From Leptospira sp. (GTDB lineage: Bacteria > Spirochaetota > Leptospiria > Leptospirales > Leptospiraceae), in NCBI GenBank assembly GCA_020831715.1, contig JAFIGA010000196.1, positions 1-38,976 of the forward strand: a stretch of DNA of 38,976 nt, written 5' to 3'. Shown here piece after piece: positions 9,665-17,884 of this stretch; position 1 is the first letter of the stretch, and each line of letters begins with the position of its first letter. Position numbers and translations under genes: made by a program. The notes beneath the pieces are model-generated. The model searched no databases. It was not told the DNA's origin and worked only from the letters and a program-made list of their open reading frames with translations.

Positions 9665-10237
9665 TTAGACTGCCCCGAGACGGTATTTTTCTATCACCTC
9701 CTCAATATCCCCCATAGAAATTGATCGGATGGCGGCTTCAGCATCATTTATTATCTGTATAAGACTTAGATTTTCAAGTGGTTCAAAATCTTCATTCAAA
9801 AAATCTACCCTTTTCTTGGGATTGAAGGAAGCATTTTGAATTCCAATGCGGATTCTGATAAAATTAGGAGATCGCAAGGCTTTGGCTATAGATTCTATTC
9901 CGGGATGTCCCTGAGAATCTCCGCCTTTCTGAACAACTATGGCACCAAGAGGGAGTGTCCAATCTTCCTGAATCGCAACAATATCAGGAACTTGAATTTT
10001 CAGAAAGGAGGCTATATAAAGAACAGACTCGCCGGATAAATCACTGAAAGTCTGAGGTTTGAGTAGTACAACCTCAGATCCTTCAAAATCTCCTCTGCCA
10101 ATTACAGATTTCTTCTTTTTGGTCTTTATCTCGATTCCCGTATTATTGGAAATCACATCTAAGATTTTAAAACCAATATTGGCACGATTGTTACTAAACT
10201 TATCACCGGGATTCCCCAGTCCAACGATTAGCTTCAT
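9665..10237 (-). CDS. pth: Peptidyl-tRNA hydrolase homologue with altered active site
   Basis: A 190-residue member of the bacterial Pth family, the usual family length. The N-terminus [11 protein letters not shown], the KPQTF block (60-64), the LPLG block (95-98) and the RIRIGI strand are clear, and the position rplY-pth is the classical one. Pth normally recycles peptidyl-tRNA using His20, Asp93, Asn10, Asn68 and Asn114 (E. coli numbering). Here Asn10 is kept (N9), but the His position reads NNRANIGF (Ala19), Asn68 is Asp66, Asp93 is Glu91 and Asn114 is Pro112 (GHPG instead of GHNG). The Ala codon is GCC, two changes from any His codon, so a single sequencing error does not explain it. It may be inactive or repurposed. 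Confidence 0.85.
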   Translation of the reverse strand: MKLIVGLGNPGDKFSNNRANIGFKILDVISNNTGIEIKTKKKKSVIGRGDFEGSEVVLLKPQTFSDLSGESVLYIASFLKIQVPDIVAIQEDWTLPLGAIVVQKGGDSQGHPGIESIAKALRSPNFIRIRIGIQNASFNPKKRVDFLNEDFEPLENLSLIQIINDAEAAIRSISMGDIEEVIEKYRLGAV

Positions 10238-10265
10238 AATTTATTCAGCTTCCTTGAAAAAAGGA

Positions 10266-10895
10266 TTATTTACCTTTTTTCTTACCGTCTTTTTTACCGT
10301 CAGTTCCTTCTTTTGCTGCTCTCTCTTGAGCAATCATCGCTCTAGTTTTGGTTACAGAAGCAACAATTGGGTCACCGTTGATAATGATTTCCCAGCTTTC
10401 AGGAACAGGCAATTGACTTACTCGAATCATGTCGGACACATCTAGATTCGTAACATCAACTGTAATAATGTCTTTTAGATCTTCCGGAGTTGCTTTAACT
10501 TTAATTTTCTTAAGAATGTGTTCAAATTGTCCACCGGATTTGGACCCCTTAGCAGTACCTTTTGTATCGATAGATACTACAGTGGTAATTTTCTTGCCCG
10601 GAGTAACTTTGTAAAAGTCGATATGACGAATCTGACCTGTGTGAGGAAATCTCTGAACTTCTTTAACGAAAACTCGAGATTTATCCGATCCCACTTCCAT
10701 GTCGAGAAGAGTTGCCGGTTTAATTCCCGAATCAATGATTTTATTCATTTCATTCTCATTTACAGTAGCTAAAACAGAAGTTCCGCTTCCGATTACATTT
10801 ATGGGTATCATCCCTTGAACTCGAAGTCTTCTGTTAGGACCTTTACCTGTTTCTTTGGGACTTCTAGGTGTTGCTTTAATTAATATATTTTCCAT
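10266..10895 (-). CDS. rplY: 50S ribosomal protein L25, CTC long form
   Basis: A 209-residue protein of the L25/TL5/CTC family, which binds 5S rRNA in the large ribosomal subunit. The N-terminal L25 domain (about 1-95) includes PRSPKETGKGPNRRLR and a VFVKEVQRFPHTGQIRHIDF block. The C-terminal CTC beta domain (about 100-190) ends in a Lys/Gly-rich tail. This two-domain form is longer than E. coli L25 and typical of many other bacteria. The start at 10895 is preceded by GAGGAA. It lies between prs (16 bases upstream) and pth (28 bases downstream) in the conserved ispE-prs-rplY-pth block. Confidence 0.95.
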   Translation of the reverse strand: MENILIKATPRSPKETGKGPNRRLRVQGMIPINVIGSGTSVLATVNENEMNKIIDSGIKPATLLDMEVGSDKSRVFVKEVQRFPHTGQIRHIDFYKVTPGKKITTVVSIDTKGTAKGSKSGGQFEHILKKIKVKATPEDLKDIITVDVTNLDVSDMIRVSQLPVPESWEIIINGDPIVASVTKTRAMIAQERAAKEGTDGKKDGKKKGK

Positions 10896-10911
10896 TTTTA
10901 TTCCTCTTGAT

Positions 10912-11856
10912 TTACTTAAAAAGACTGCTGATTGATTTTTCGTTATGAATAATTTCGATTGCTTTAGCCATGAGAGGGGCTATCGACAAAACTTTCAAGT
11001 TATTTATTTTTTTGGATTCGGGTATGACTATCGAATTGGAGAAGACAATTTCATCAAAATTCGCATCGTTTAATTTTTTGGGAGCTTCTCCGGAGAGTAC
11101 GGGATGTGTAGCACAACAAATAACAGATTTTGCCCCATTCTTACGTAATGCGGTAGCAGCCTTAGCAATTGTTCCGCCTGTATCCACCATATCATCAAGA
11201 AGAAGACAATTTTTCCCATCCACCTCACCGATTACGTTCATTACTTCGGACTCGTTTGCCTTAGGTCTTCTCTTATCTATGATAGCGAGACCACCATTTA
11301 CTTTCTTTCCGAAAAAACGAGCTCTCTCTGCTCCCCCGGAATCCGGAGAAACAATTACCAGATCAGAAAGATTTTTCGTGTTGATGTATTCTGCCAGAAC
11401 CGGGGCAAAAAACAAATGATCCACCGGAATCGAAAAGAATCCCTGAATCTGATCCGCATGAAGATCCATAGTTAAAATTCTATGAGGACCCATCGCTTGG
11501 ATTAGATCAGCGACAGCCCTTGCGGAAATCGGCACTCTAGGCTCAACCTTTCGATCTTGTCTACCATAACCATAATAGGGGATAACTGCCGTTACTCTTC
11601 TGGCTGACGCTCTTCTAAGTGCATCCATAATAAGAATGAGTTCCATTATATGATCATTCGCCGGTTGACTTGTGGGTTGGATAACAAAGATGTCCTTCCC
11701 TCTTACATTTTCTTCTATTCTAACAGAGATTTCTCCGTCGCTGAATTTCTGAACAGAAATAGCACCTTGGTGAACACCTGTAACTTGGCATATCTCTGCA
11801 GCTAAAGGCTTGTTGGCACTTCCTGAAAAGATCAGCATAGAGTCTTTTTCACTCAT
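10912..11856 (-). CDS. prs: Ribose-phosphate pyrophosphokinase (PRPP synthase)
   Basis: A 314-residue enzyme that makes PRPP from ribose 5-phosphate and ATP for nucleotide, His and Trp synthesis. Family marks are the N-terminal [10 protein letters not shown] loop, the [11 protein letters not shown] block (about 38-48), the [11 protein letters not shown] divalent-metal/ATP region (about 131-141), the flexible-loop region around [13 protein letters not shown] and the PRPP-binding loop [13 protein letters not shown] (about 218-230). Length and motifs match class I Prs. The start codon overlaps the stop of the upstream nucleotidyltransferase in an ATGA junction, which points to translational coupling. 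Confidence 0.97.
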   Translation of the reverse strand: MSEKDSMLIFSGSANKPLAAEICQVTGVHQGAISVQKFSDGEISVRIEENVRGKDIFVIQPTSQPANDHIMELILIMDALRRASARRVTAVIPYYGYGRQDRKVEPRVPISARAVADLIQAMGPHRILTMDLHADQIQGFFSIPVDHLFFAPVLAEYINTKNLSDLVIVSPDSGGAERARFFGKKVNGGLAIIDKRRPKANESEVMNVIGEVDGKNCLLLDDMVDTGGTIAKAATALRKNGAKSVICCATHPVLSGEAPKKLNDANFDEIVFSNSIVIPESKKINNLKVLSIAPLMAKAIEIIHNEKSISSLFK

Positions 11857-12608
11857 TGTTTTCCACCTTGTTTGATGATATTGGATAAAAATTCTAAGTC
11901 TTCCGGCGAATTGATACCGTAACTCTCAATAGGATTCTTAAGCTTTAAGGCTCCCATAGGTAAGGCTTTATCGCGAAAGATTCCAACCAAGTCAGGAAGG
12001 TAATATTCATTTTGGGCATTTTGATTGCCAACTGAAGCCAAACCATCCCATAGGTATTTGGAGGAAAAGCAGTAAGTCCCCGTATTGACTTCTGTAACAG
12101 CTCGTTCTTCTTCGGTGGCATCTTTTTCTTCTACAATTTTTGAAACGGATCCATCGGTATTGCGAATGATTCGTCCATAGCCTTTGGGATTTTTCATATC
12201 AGCAGAGAGAAGGGTTGCGGCATTGCCTTGTTCTTGGTGCAATTCAATTAACGAGGCAAATGAAGAAGATGAAATCATGGGAGCATCTCCACATGCAACT
12301 AAAATGGTTCCTTCAAAATCTTTTAAATCGTCTTTGCATACCAATACAGCATGACCTGTTCCTAATTGTTCTTTTTGTTCGCAAAATAGAATGCCGGGAT
12401 TGTCTTTGCAAGCATCGATAACTTCTTCTTTTTTGTAACCGACAACCACGGCGTAGCTGTCAACACCTGCTTGGTGCAAATGGTCGAGAACATGTCTTAT
12501 CAATGGTTTGTTGGCGAGCTTTGTGACCACCTTGGGGTGCTCGGATTTCATGCGAGTACCCTTTCCTGCCGCTAAGATTACGGCAGTAGTTTTTTCTTTT
12601 CTTCCCAT
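11853..12608 (-). CDS. glmU: GlmU-type uridylyltransferase domain protein (no acetyltransferase domain)
   Basis: A 251-residue protein matching the N-terminal pyrophosphorylase half of GlmU, which makes UDP-GlcNAc from UTP and GlcNAc-1-P for peptidoglycan and lipopolysaccharide. The signature [15 protein letters not shown] is at about residues 12-26, the GTGHA loop at about 83-87, the metal-binding CGDAPM at about 106-111, [10 protein letters not shown] in the middle and EVNTGTYCF later. It stops where bifunctional GlmU (about 450 residues) would begin its left-handed beta-helix acetyltransferase domain, and the next gene (prs) starts within the stop codon, so this is a designed end and not a broken gene. 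GlcN-1-P acetylation must occur elsewhere. Another NDP-sugar pyrophosphorylase role cannot be excluded. Confidence 0.8.
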   Translation of the reverse strand: MGRKEKTTAVILAAGKGTRMKSEHPKVVTKLANKPLIRHVLDHLHQAGVDSYAVVVGYKKEEVIDACKDNPGILFCEQKEQLGTGHAVLVCKDDLKDFEGTILVACGDAPMISSSSFASLIELHQEQGNAATLLSADMKNPKGYGRIIRNTDGSVSKIVEEKDATEEERAVTEVNTGTYCFSSKYLWDGLASVGNQNAQNEYYLPDLVGIFRDKALPMGALKLKNPIESYGINSPEDLEFLSNIIKQGGKQ

Positions 12609-12641
12609 TGATTCTGTTACCGGATATATTGTAGTATTACT

Positions 12642-12717
<76 letters not shown>

Positions 12718-12720
12718 TTG

Positions 12721-13620
12721 TTAAAACGAGAAGGATACAACGCTCAGCTCAGGATATTCCTCTTGGAGTTTGGAGGCGAGGGTGTTTTGGCATCCCTTAT
12801 CTTGAACCAAACCGAAGATTGTCGATCCTGACCCGCTCATGGAAGAGTATTCTGCACCATGAAGAAGGAAAGTATCTCGAATCTTTTCCAAGGAAGAGTG
12901 TAACTGAAATGCAACTTTTTCGAAGTCATTCGTTAGAATTCCTTGGAGAGAAGCCCAATTTCCACGTTCCAGAGCAAGAAGTATCGAACCTTCTTGTTCT
13001 TTCCATGTTTTTGAGACCCGGGGTTTTTGTAAAGATTTTTTAAGATTATGATACATTGTTTTTGTATCTAATGGGACCGGTGGAACAAGCAATACTCCAT
13101 ATCCTTTAGATATGGAAATAGGTTCTAATATTTCACCAATTCCTGTAACCCAACAATTTGATTTTTTTAAAAAGAAGGGAATATCCGCACCGAGTTTAAG
13201 AGAATTTACTTCCGATTCTTTTGTAGAAATCATTCCGCTATCAACAAAGAATTGCCAGAGTGAGGCTGAGTTGGAGGAGCCCCCTCCCAAACCGCCTCCC
13301 GGTGGTATTCTTTTAGTTATTCTGATTTTTATTCCGGGAATGGATGGATTGATTATTTTTGCCAAATTCCATGTTTTAAATAATAGATTTTTTTCCCAGC
13401 CGGGAGGACTGCTTACTTCCTCAATTAAAGAAAGTGCATTTCCCGATAGTAGTATATCTGATTCCAGGTTAAATGAAGAATCATCACTCCAATTAATATC
13501 TAAGTCGTCACCCCAATCCAAACGAATGAATATACTTTCTATTTGATGATAACCATCTGTCTCTCTCTTGTATGGGATGCTCAGCCCCAAGTTGATTTTT
13601 GCCGGGGAGAAGATATGCAT
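12721..13620 (-). CDS. ispE: 4-diphosphocytidyl-2-C-methyl-D-erythritol kinase
   Basis: A 299-residue GHMP kinase of the non-mevalonate isoprenoid pathway, phosphorylating CDP-ME at the 2-hydroxyl. The N-terminus HIFSPAKINLGLSI carries the conserved Lys, the ATP loop PPGGGLGGGSSNSAS is near residues 100-115, followed by LGADIPFF with the catalytic Asp, and MSGSGSTIFG near the C-terminus. I chose ATG at 13620, where the conserved N-terminus begins; the open frame extends 42 codons further upstream into the preceding gene. That ATG overlaps the upstream stop as TAATG, indicating translational coupling to the WYL regulator. The tRNA-Gln gene begins 3 bases after its stop. Confidence 0.96.
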   Translation of the reverse strand: MHIFSPAKINLGLSIPYKRETDGYHQIESIFIRLDWGDDLDINWSDDSSFNLESDILLSGNALSLIEEVSSPPGWEKNLLFKTWNLAKIINPSIPGIKIRITKRIPPGGGLGGGSSNSASLWQFFVDSGMISTKESEVNSLKLGADIPFFLKKSNCWVTGIGEILEPISISKGYGVLLVPPVPLDTKTMYHNLKKSLQKPRVSKTWKEQEGSILLALERGNWASLQGILTNDFEKVAFQLHSSLEKIRDTFLLHGAEYSSMSGSGSTIFGLVQDKGCQNTLASKLQEEYPELSVVSFSF

Positions 13621-14567
13621 TATATTGCGGAGTGGTTTAGAATGCCTTTGAAATCTTCCACGAGGTAAGTGGGAGATTCTAAAATTACATCCGGAAGAAA
13701 TCCTACGATGATATCCAAGAACCAGTTCTTTTCTTGAATGGCACAAGTAGAATAGATAAATTCTTTATCATTGAATACCTTTGTTTTATCGGTTGTTTGT
13801 AATTGGAGGAGCTGGTTCAAATAATAATAGCTTCCTCTGGTATGCCAGATTCCTGCAATTTCACTGCCGGATTTAGAGGAAGAAATAAAGCTCTTGAATT
13901 CATCCAATGATTTTTGAGTAACCTTCTTGTTAGGCTTTGAAAAAGATTTATCTGTAATGGTTAGTTCGAATATGGATTCCAACCGAAAAATTCTAGGAGA
14001 TTTTCTGGAATGGCAATAGCCCAATACATAGGAATTGATTTCTTCCAGTAAGAACCATGGGTCAATTGTGCGCGTCTCAAGTTCTTCATCATCCCGAGCT
14101 ATGTATTGGAAAGAAATCGTTTTCAATTCACGGATTGCTTTTTGAATGATTGACTTGTCTTCTGAGAATGTGTTCTGTTCCGTAAAGGGAACAATGGATC
14201 GTATCTTGGCTATTGCCGTTTCGATGGATTTGAATTCATTGGATTTTTCTGAATACTGTTGTCTTTCCTTTGTAAGTGAATTTCTTAATATTACCCACTC
14301 TTTGGGAGTTAGAGCGATAGTCTTGGATGCATTCTGTCCAAGTAATAGTCTAACAACTGATCCATCATAATCCACTTCTATATAGTCCAGAGGAGAATAG
14401 GGATAGGTTCCTATCATGTAAAGCTTCCCTAGAGATGCTTTCAACTCAGCTTCGGAATGGATGCCCGAAGCTGTGCTTAGTTCTTTTAGAGTCAATCCGT
14501 TGGGAGCTGAACTTAATATCCTTATTAAGTTCAAGCGAGAAGCGGTCTCTAGGGTTTTGGGATTCAT
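13620..14567 (-). CDS. WYL-domain transcriptional regulator (PafB/PafC-like)
   Basis: A 315-residue protein with an N-terminal winged-helix-like part (about 1-70; GLTLKELSTASGIHSEAEL resembles an HTH) and a WYL domain at about 140-215. The WYL pattern is visible as SFQYIARDDEELETRTIDP, a PWFLLEEINSYVLGYC strand pair and RIFRLESIFEL. The classical Trp-Tyr-Leu triplet is written differently here (SYVLGY). A C-terminal extension of about 100 residues resembles the WCX part of PafBC-type regulators. WYL regulators often respond to nucleic acid fragments, DNA damage or small ligands. It is 11 bases downstream of the acyltransferase gene and overlaps ispE by one base. The target genes are unknown. 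Confidence 0.75.
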   Translation of the reverse strand: MNPKTLETASRLNLIRILSSAPNGLTLKELSTASGIHSEAELKASLGKLYMIGTYPYSPLDYIEVDYDGSVVRLLLGQNASKTIALTPKEWVILRNSLTKERQQYSEKSNEFKSIETAIAKIRSIVPFTEQNTFSEDKSIIQKAIRELKTISFQYIARDDEELETRTIDPWFLLEEINSYVLGYCHSRKSPRIFRLESIFELTITDKSFSKPNKKVTQKSLDEFKSFISSSKSGSEIAGIWHTRGSYYYLNQLLQLQTTDKTKVFNDKEFIYSTCAIQEKNWFLDIIVGFLPDVILESPTYLVEDFKGILNHSAI

Positions 14568-14578
14568 CTATTATCTTT

Positions 14579-15754
14579 TTATTCAGCACCAAAAAGATGT
14601 TTTGCTTCTTTTGGACTCGATACACAATAGGAATCCTTTTCAATTTCTTGAGCTTTTAGATGTCCACCTGTTAGTTTCTGACTTACTGTAGAAGGTCCAA
14701 AATCTAGAATAGCGCCAATGGAAGGATCATTCCAGATCACCGAAATGGCTCTGTCCCAATAGAGTGGCTCAATCAAAACAGTCTTAAACAATCTTTCTTT
14801 CAAGTCTTTGCATTCCTGCAGGTTGGCTCCATCAAATATTCCGTATACTGGATATTTAAGATCACTGCCGGTATAATTGAAAGCTAGGTAATCATAGTCT
14901 TTTTCTTTAAATGTGGGCCAGGTAGAATTCATGAAGGGGCAGTGAAAGGGTGAAGTAGTTTTTAAATAAACGAATTTAGCCTTTTTCTCATCCATTTCTG
15001 CTTTGTATTTTGTTCTAAAAGCAAGCAATGATTCGGGAATTGTGGATAAAATCATAGAATCGGGAGTGTTGTACAAGCTAATATAAACAGATGTTTTTTC
15101 TGTTAAATTGTTTTCTTTGTTAAAAGAATTCACTCTCTCTTCCAACTCTTCCTTGGTATAACCAATGACGGCAACCATGGGCGCAGGATTTTTATCCCCA
15201 TTTTCCAAGTTTTTGTCTACAATTTCTTGGCTTACTATGAAATCAGGATAAGACTCTTGTCCTCTGTATCCCATCCAGAACTCCAAAGAAAGAAAATCGG
15301 AATAAGCCTTAAGGAAATCATTTCCTTTCTTTCCTAGTGCAACCAAAACCGCTGCAATGATTCCTTGGCTGTGACCGGATGAAGCGGCGGTTGCGGCAGT
15401 GAGTCTGTCGGCATCATAGCCTTTACTTACAAGCAATATATAATTACCAACTTGAGTAGCCATAATTGCCGGAACGGAAATGCAAGCCCGACATAGATAG
15501 TCATCCGAAGGAGCAGTCTCTCCATTTTCCAACCAAGATTTTAGATCAAAACCTTTGTCGTAGAGGCTTTTGTTTTCAGTTCTGGCAAGTTCTTTGGAAA
15601 TGGTTTCAAAAGTAACATCGAAGAATTCTTTCAGAGCAGGCTCTTGGTAAAGTTTGGTTAACTCTTTCAACCAAGGAGAACCTTGTCCTCCGAATTGGAT
15701 AAAAAATTTCGCATTTTTGGATTCAATTTGATCTAGTATGGGTGCAGAACTCAT
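14579..15754 (-). CDS. fabD: Malonyl/acyl-CoA:ACP transacylase resembling the type I FAS AT domain
   Basis: A 391-residue acyltransferase. The start FIQFGGQGSPW, nucleophile motif GHSQG (about residue 147), a downstream GYRGQESYP with the acyl-binding Arg, and SPFHCPFM with the catalytic His are all present. It is longer than ordinary FabD (about 310). Its added blocks (SWLENGETAPSDDYL, the PAPMVAVIGYTKEELEERV region, SLYNTPDSMILSTIPESL) resemble AT/MPT domains of fungal or mycobacterial type I synthases more than E. coli FabD. It probably loads malonyl or another acyl group onto ACP. ATG at 15754 has AAGGAGAG upstream; the frame is open 31 codons further. The fabD symbol describes the role, not close orthology. 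Confidence 0.8.
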   Translation of the reverse strand: MSSAPILDQIESKNAKFFIQFGGQGSPWLKELTKLYQEPALKEFFDVTFETISKELARTENKSLYDKGFDLKSWLENGETAPSDDYLCRACISVPAIMATQVGNYILLVSKGYDADRLTAATAASSGHSQGIIAAVLVALGKKGNDFLKAYSDFLSLEFWMGYRGQESYPDFIVSQEIVDKNLENGDKNPAPMVAVIGYTKEELEERVNSFNKENNLTEKTSVYISLYNTPDSMILSTIPESLLAFRTKYKAEMDEKKAKFVYLKTTSPFHCPFMNSTWPTFKEKDYDYLAFNYTGSDLKYPVYGIFDGANLQECKDLKERLFKTVLIEPLYWDRAISVIWNDPSIGAILDFGPSTVSQKLTGGHLKAQEIEKDSYCVSSPKEAKHLFGAE

Positions 15755-15819
15755 GTTCTCTCCTTGCTTAGTGGGTTTTGGAGTCAGAATGAGGGATACT
15801 TGCCACAGGACAAGGCTTT

Positions 15820-17535
15820 TTATCTTCCATAAAATCGCAAATTCCAAGAATTTAAAGTATGATTCGAACCGGTTCCGTTATCTAGAATACGAAGTGTCCA
15901 TGTTCCATCGGCAGGTTCATCCAAAAATTTCGCTGATCCAAATGTAAAATCTTGTATTGCGTTACAAGCCCTGAGTGGAAGCTGCCTATTTCTTCCGGAG
16001 TAGCAATAGTGTTCTTCATATATATTACTGATTCTCCCCGAAGATATGTTGGGGCTTTGAATGTCGATTCGTAATTTTCCCGGATCATTTCCTGATATAT
16101 TTAAGGTGATTTCGATAAATTCAATATTCTGAATGTTGGAAGAGTTGATGGATACTGAAAAATCTTGAAGAATACCGGATGTGATGTTTCCCGTAGCATA
16201 GCCTGCTGTGGGCGAAAAAACTTTTTGACTATCCCTATTTCCCACTGATGTCCAGGTGGATGCAGTTTGTAATGCTTGAAAAACATCCACAACGCCAAAT
16301 CCGTACAGCTCACTGTGGAAAACACCTGCGGAGTTGGAAGTCCAGGAAAGGTGAGTAGGATCATTTTTTCTGGAAGATTTAGCGAGAATTAATTTTACAT
16401 CTCGGTAAGTAAGATTTGGAAATTTCTGAAGAACAAGTCCAACGACTCCGGTTACAGATGGCGCAGCAGCAGAGGTTCCATTAAAGGTATTCGTATATGA
16501 CGTATTTATATAGTTAGTTGTAGTGGTTGCGGGAATATTCGGAGAAACACCGCCAGGATTGTATCCCCAGTTATCTCCTGTAAGATCAGTTGTAGTAATG
16601 GACGTATCACCGGTTTCTCCGGAATAAGAAGAAATCCATAGATTTGCCCCCCTTTCGGAGTAACTCGTTTTTGTTCCTTTATTGGTTATAGCTCCAACAG
16701 TTATGAGTGAAGGATCATTGGCATAGCCATCGTAATTGGAATTATCAACAGGAAGAGATGGATTCCCGGCAAGATTGCCTCCATTTCCTGCTGCCCATAC
16801 ATAGACAGTTCCTAAACCATTTCTTCCATTTTGTATTCCTTCTCGTATAGAATCCTTCCATACGCTAACCGGATAATAAAGCAATCCGGTACCATCTTCC
16901 GATCCCCAACTATTATTGGAAGCAGCAACTTTCAACTCACTCGCTAGTGATGTTGAGAGATTTGTTGTATTGGGTGCAGAGAGAAAATTGTAGCCTATTA
17001 AGTGAGAGCAGGGGGATACTCCTGTGATACCTTTTCCATTTTGCCCTCGAGCTCCAATGATTCCTGCTACAGCAGTTCCATGTGCTGCGTTGATGCCTCC
17101 GGGATTATTGGCAGGATAACCATTATTGGATAGAAAATTCTTACTTCCTTCGGTTATATTATCCGTTAGATCTTCATGATCTATATCCAAACCATCGTCA
17201 ACAATAGAAATTAGTACCGACTGCCCAAAATTTTTCTGTGACCAAACAGGCTCCACATTTATATCTTCTCCCGCATTGCCTTTGGTTAAGCTTGCTCGAT
17301 AAAGGGCTTGACCTGTGTTTTTGAGTTGCCATTGAAACGTATAGAGTGGGTCAGTTGTAGGATCTTCTACATTGCAGGGTTTGGGAATTCGTGGCAAAAA
17401 GTCTGTATTCAGAAAATTGGAATCGCTATCGGTTGGGTTGATCCATAGCACACCCGATCCTTTATCATTGTTCTTACCTGCAGCACAGTAAATCCCGGTG
17501 AGGAAAGGAAATAGGATCAGCAGGAAAAGCTTCAT
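15820..17535 (-). CDS. Exported subtilisin-like (S8, kexin-type) serine protease with P domain
   Basis: A 571-residue protein with an N-terminal export signal ending TGIYCAAG. The Cys17 context may be a loose spirochaete lipobox (Tyr at -1 is unusual), or cleavage could follow CAA. The S8 catalytic set is complete: Asp113 (IVDDG), His152 (AAHGTAVAG), oxyanion Asn251 (AAGNGGN) and Ser355 (NGTSAAAPS). Residues about 435-571 form a proprotein-convertase P domain with typical FLDEPADGTWTLRILDNG and SWNLRFYG. This kexin-like layout suggests cleavage of envelope or secreted proteins. I see no Shine-Dalgarno sequence before ATG 17535. It is separated from the acyltransferase by 65 bases, so operon membership is uncertain. 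Confidence 0.92.
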   Translation of the reverse strand: MKLFLLILFPFLTGIYCAAGKNNDKGSGVLWINPTDSDSNFLNTDFLPRIPKPCNVEDPTTDPLYTFQWQLKNTGQALYRASLTKGNAGEDINVEPVWSQKNFGQSVLISIVDDGLDIDHEDLTDNITEGSKNFLSNNGYPANNPGGINAAHGTAVAGIIGARGQNGKGITGVSPCSHLIGYNFLSAPNTTNLSTSLASELKVAASNNSWGSEDGTGLLYYPVSVWKDSIREGIQNGRNGLGTVYVWAAGNGGNLAGNPSLPVDNSNYDGYANDPSLITVGAITNKGTKTSYSERGANLWISSYSGETGDTSITTTDLTGDNWGYNPGGVSPNIPATTTTNYINTSYTNTFNGTSAAAPSVTGVVGLVLQKFPNLTYRDVKLILAKSSRKNDPTHLSWTSNSAGVFHSELYGFGVVDVFQALQTASTWTSVGNRDSQKVFSPTAGYATGNITSGILQDFSVSINSSNIQNIEFIEITLNISGNDPGKLRIDIQSPNISSGRISNIYEEHYCYSGRNRQLPLRACNAIQDFTFGSAKFLDEPADGTWTLRILDNGTGSNHTLNSWNLRFYGR

Positions 17536-17576
17536 TATTATTATAAACTATGTTTTTTCGAAATAATAAACAAAGA

Positions 17577-17596
17577 TTTTTCAATTTTTTGAAAAA
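17577..17596. repeat. AT-rich perfect inverted repeat
   Basis: TTTTTCAA and TTGAAAAA flank a loop of four T. The repeat lies just after the stop of the possible small ORF and about 40 bases before the protease start. It could be a weak terminator for the ORF or a regulator site for the protease; low G+C makes a strong hairpin unlikely. Confidence 0.3.
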
Positions 17597-17598
17597 AA

Positions 17599-17745
17599 TT
17601 ACGCAGCTTTTGCCTCATTTTTAAGGGCAGACTTGAGCCTTTGGTAATCTTCGGAAATCAGGATAATATTCTCTTGATAGGTAGAAAAATCCATTCTACC
17701 GGATGCATATTCTTCATGGAGTAGGGACAGGAGTAAATAGAACAT
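17599..17745 (-). CDS. Possible small protein, 48 residues
   Basis: ATG at 17745 to TAA at 17599, starting MFYLLLSLLHEEY and ending LKNEAKAA. GGGATGG lies a few bases upstream as a possible ribosome site. The frame stays open about 14 codons above the ATG without another clear start. The product has a short hydrophobic start and then a charged, helix-prone body (STYQENIILISEDYQRLKSAL) with plausible codon use. I do not recognise it. It may be a genuine small gene, or the end of a gene whose front has been lost. Neighbouring inverted repeats on both sides give weak support for a separate transcript. Confidence 0.4.
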   Translation of the reverse strand: MFYLLLSLLHEEYASGRMDFSTYQENIILISEDYQRLKSALKNEAKAA

Positions 17746-17845
17746 GGGTCTACCATCCCCAAAATATCTAATGAGACATAATTGTCAAGAGTTTTCTCAA
17801 AAAAGCTTCGTATTCTCCTTGCTCAGCTCAGTGGCATGTTGGGAG

Positions 17846-17873
17846 ACTAGGAGCAACTTGAGCTACTCCTAGT
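17846..17873 (-). terminator. Hairpin after acyl-CoA dehydrogenase gene
   Basis: ACTAGGAG and CTCCTAGT form a perfect 8-pair stem with a 12-base loop, beginning 11 bases downstream of the dehydrogenase stop codon. There is no clear T-run on the minus strand after it, so it is either a weak intrinsic terminator or a transcript-end stabilising hairpin. Confidence 0.4.
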
Positions 17874-17884
17874 GCACAAGGATC

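Larger units (their letters stand above)
17536..17884. other. 350-base gap between protease and acyl-CoA dehydrogenase genes
   Basis: No long gene lies here. It holds a possible 48-residue ORF on the minus strand (17599-17745), an AT-rich inverted repeat between that ORF and the protease (17577-17596), and a hairpin just after the acyl-CoA dehydrogenase stop (17846-17873). The AT-rich 17536-17600 stretch probably includes the protease promoter; a TATAAT lies only 4 bases before the protease ATG on the minus strand. Confidence 0.7.

Noticed and set aside
10059..11419. Plus-strand frames of 61-149 codons opposite pth, rplY and prs
   Set aside because: They are antisense shadows of highly conserved genes.
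13621..13746. Upstream extension of ispE by 42 codons
   Set aside because: The extension overlaps the end of the WYL gene and lacks similarity to IspE; the TAATG start fits the family N-terminus.
15755..15847. Upstream extension of the acyltransferase into the protease gene
   Set aside because: ATG 15754 has a good ribosome site and the conserved region begins shortly after it.
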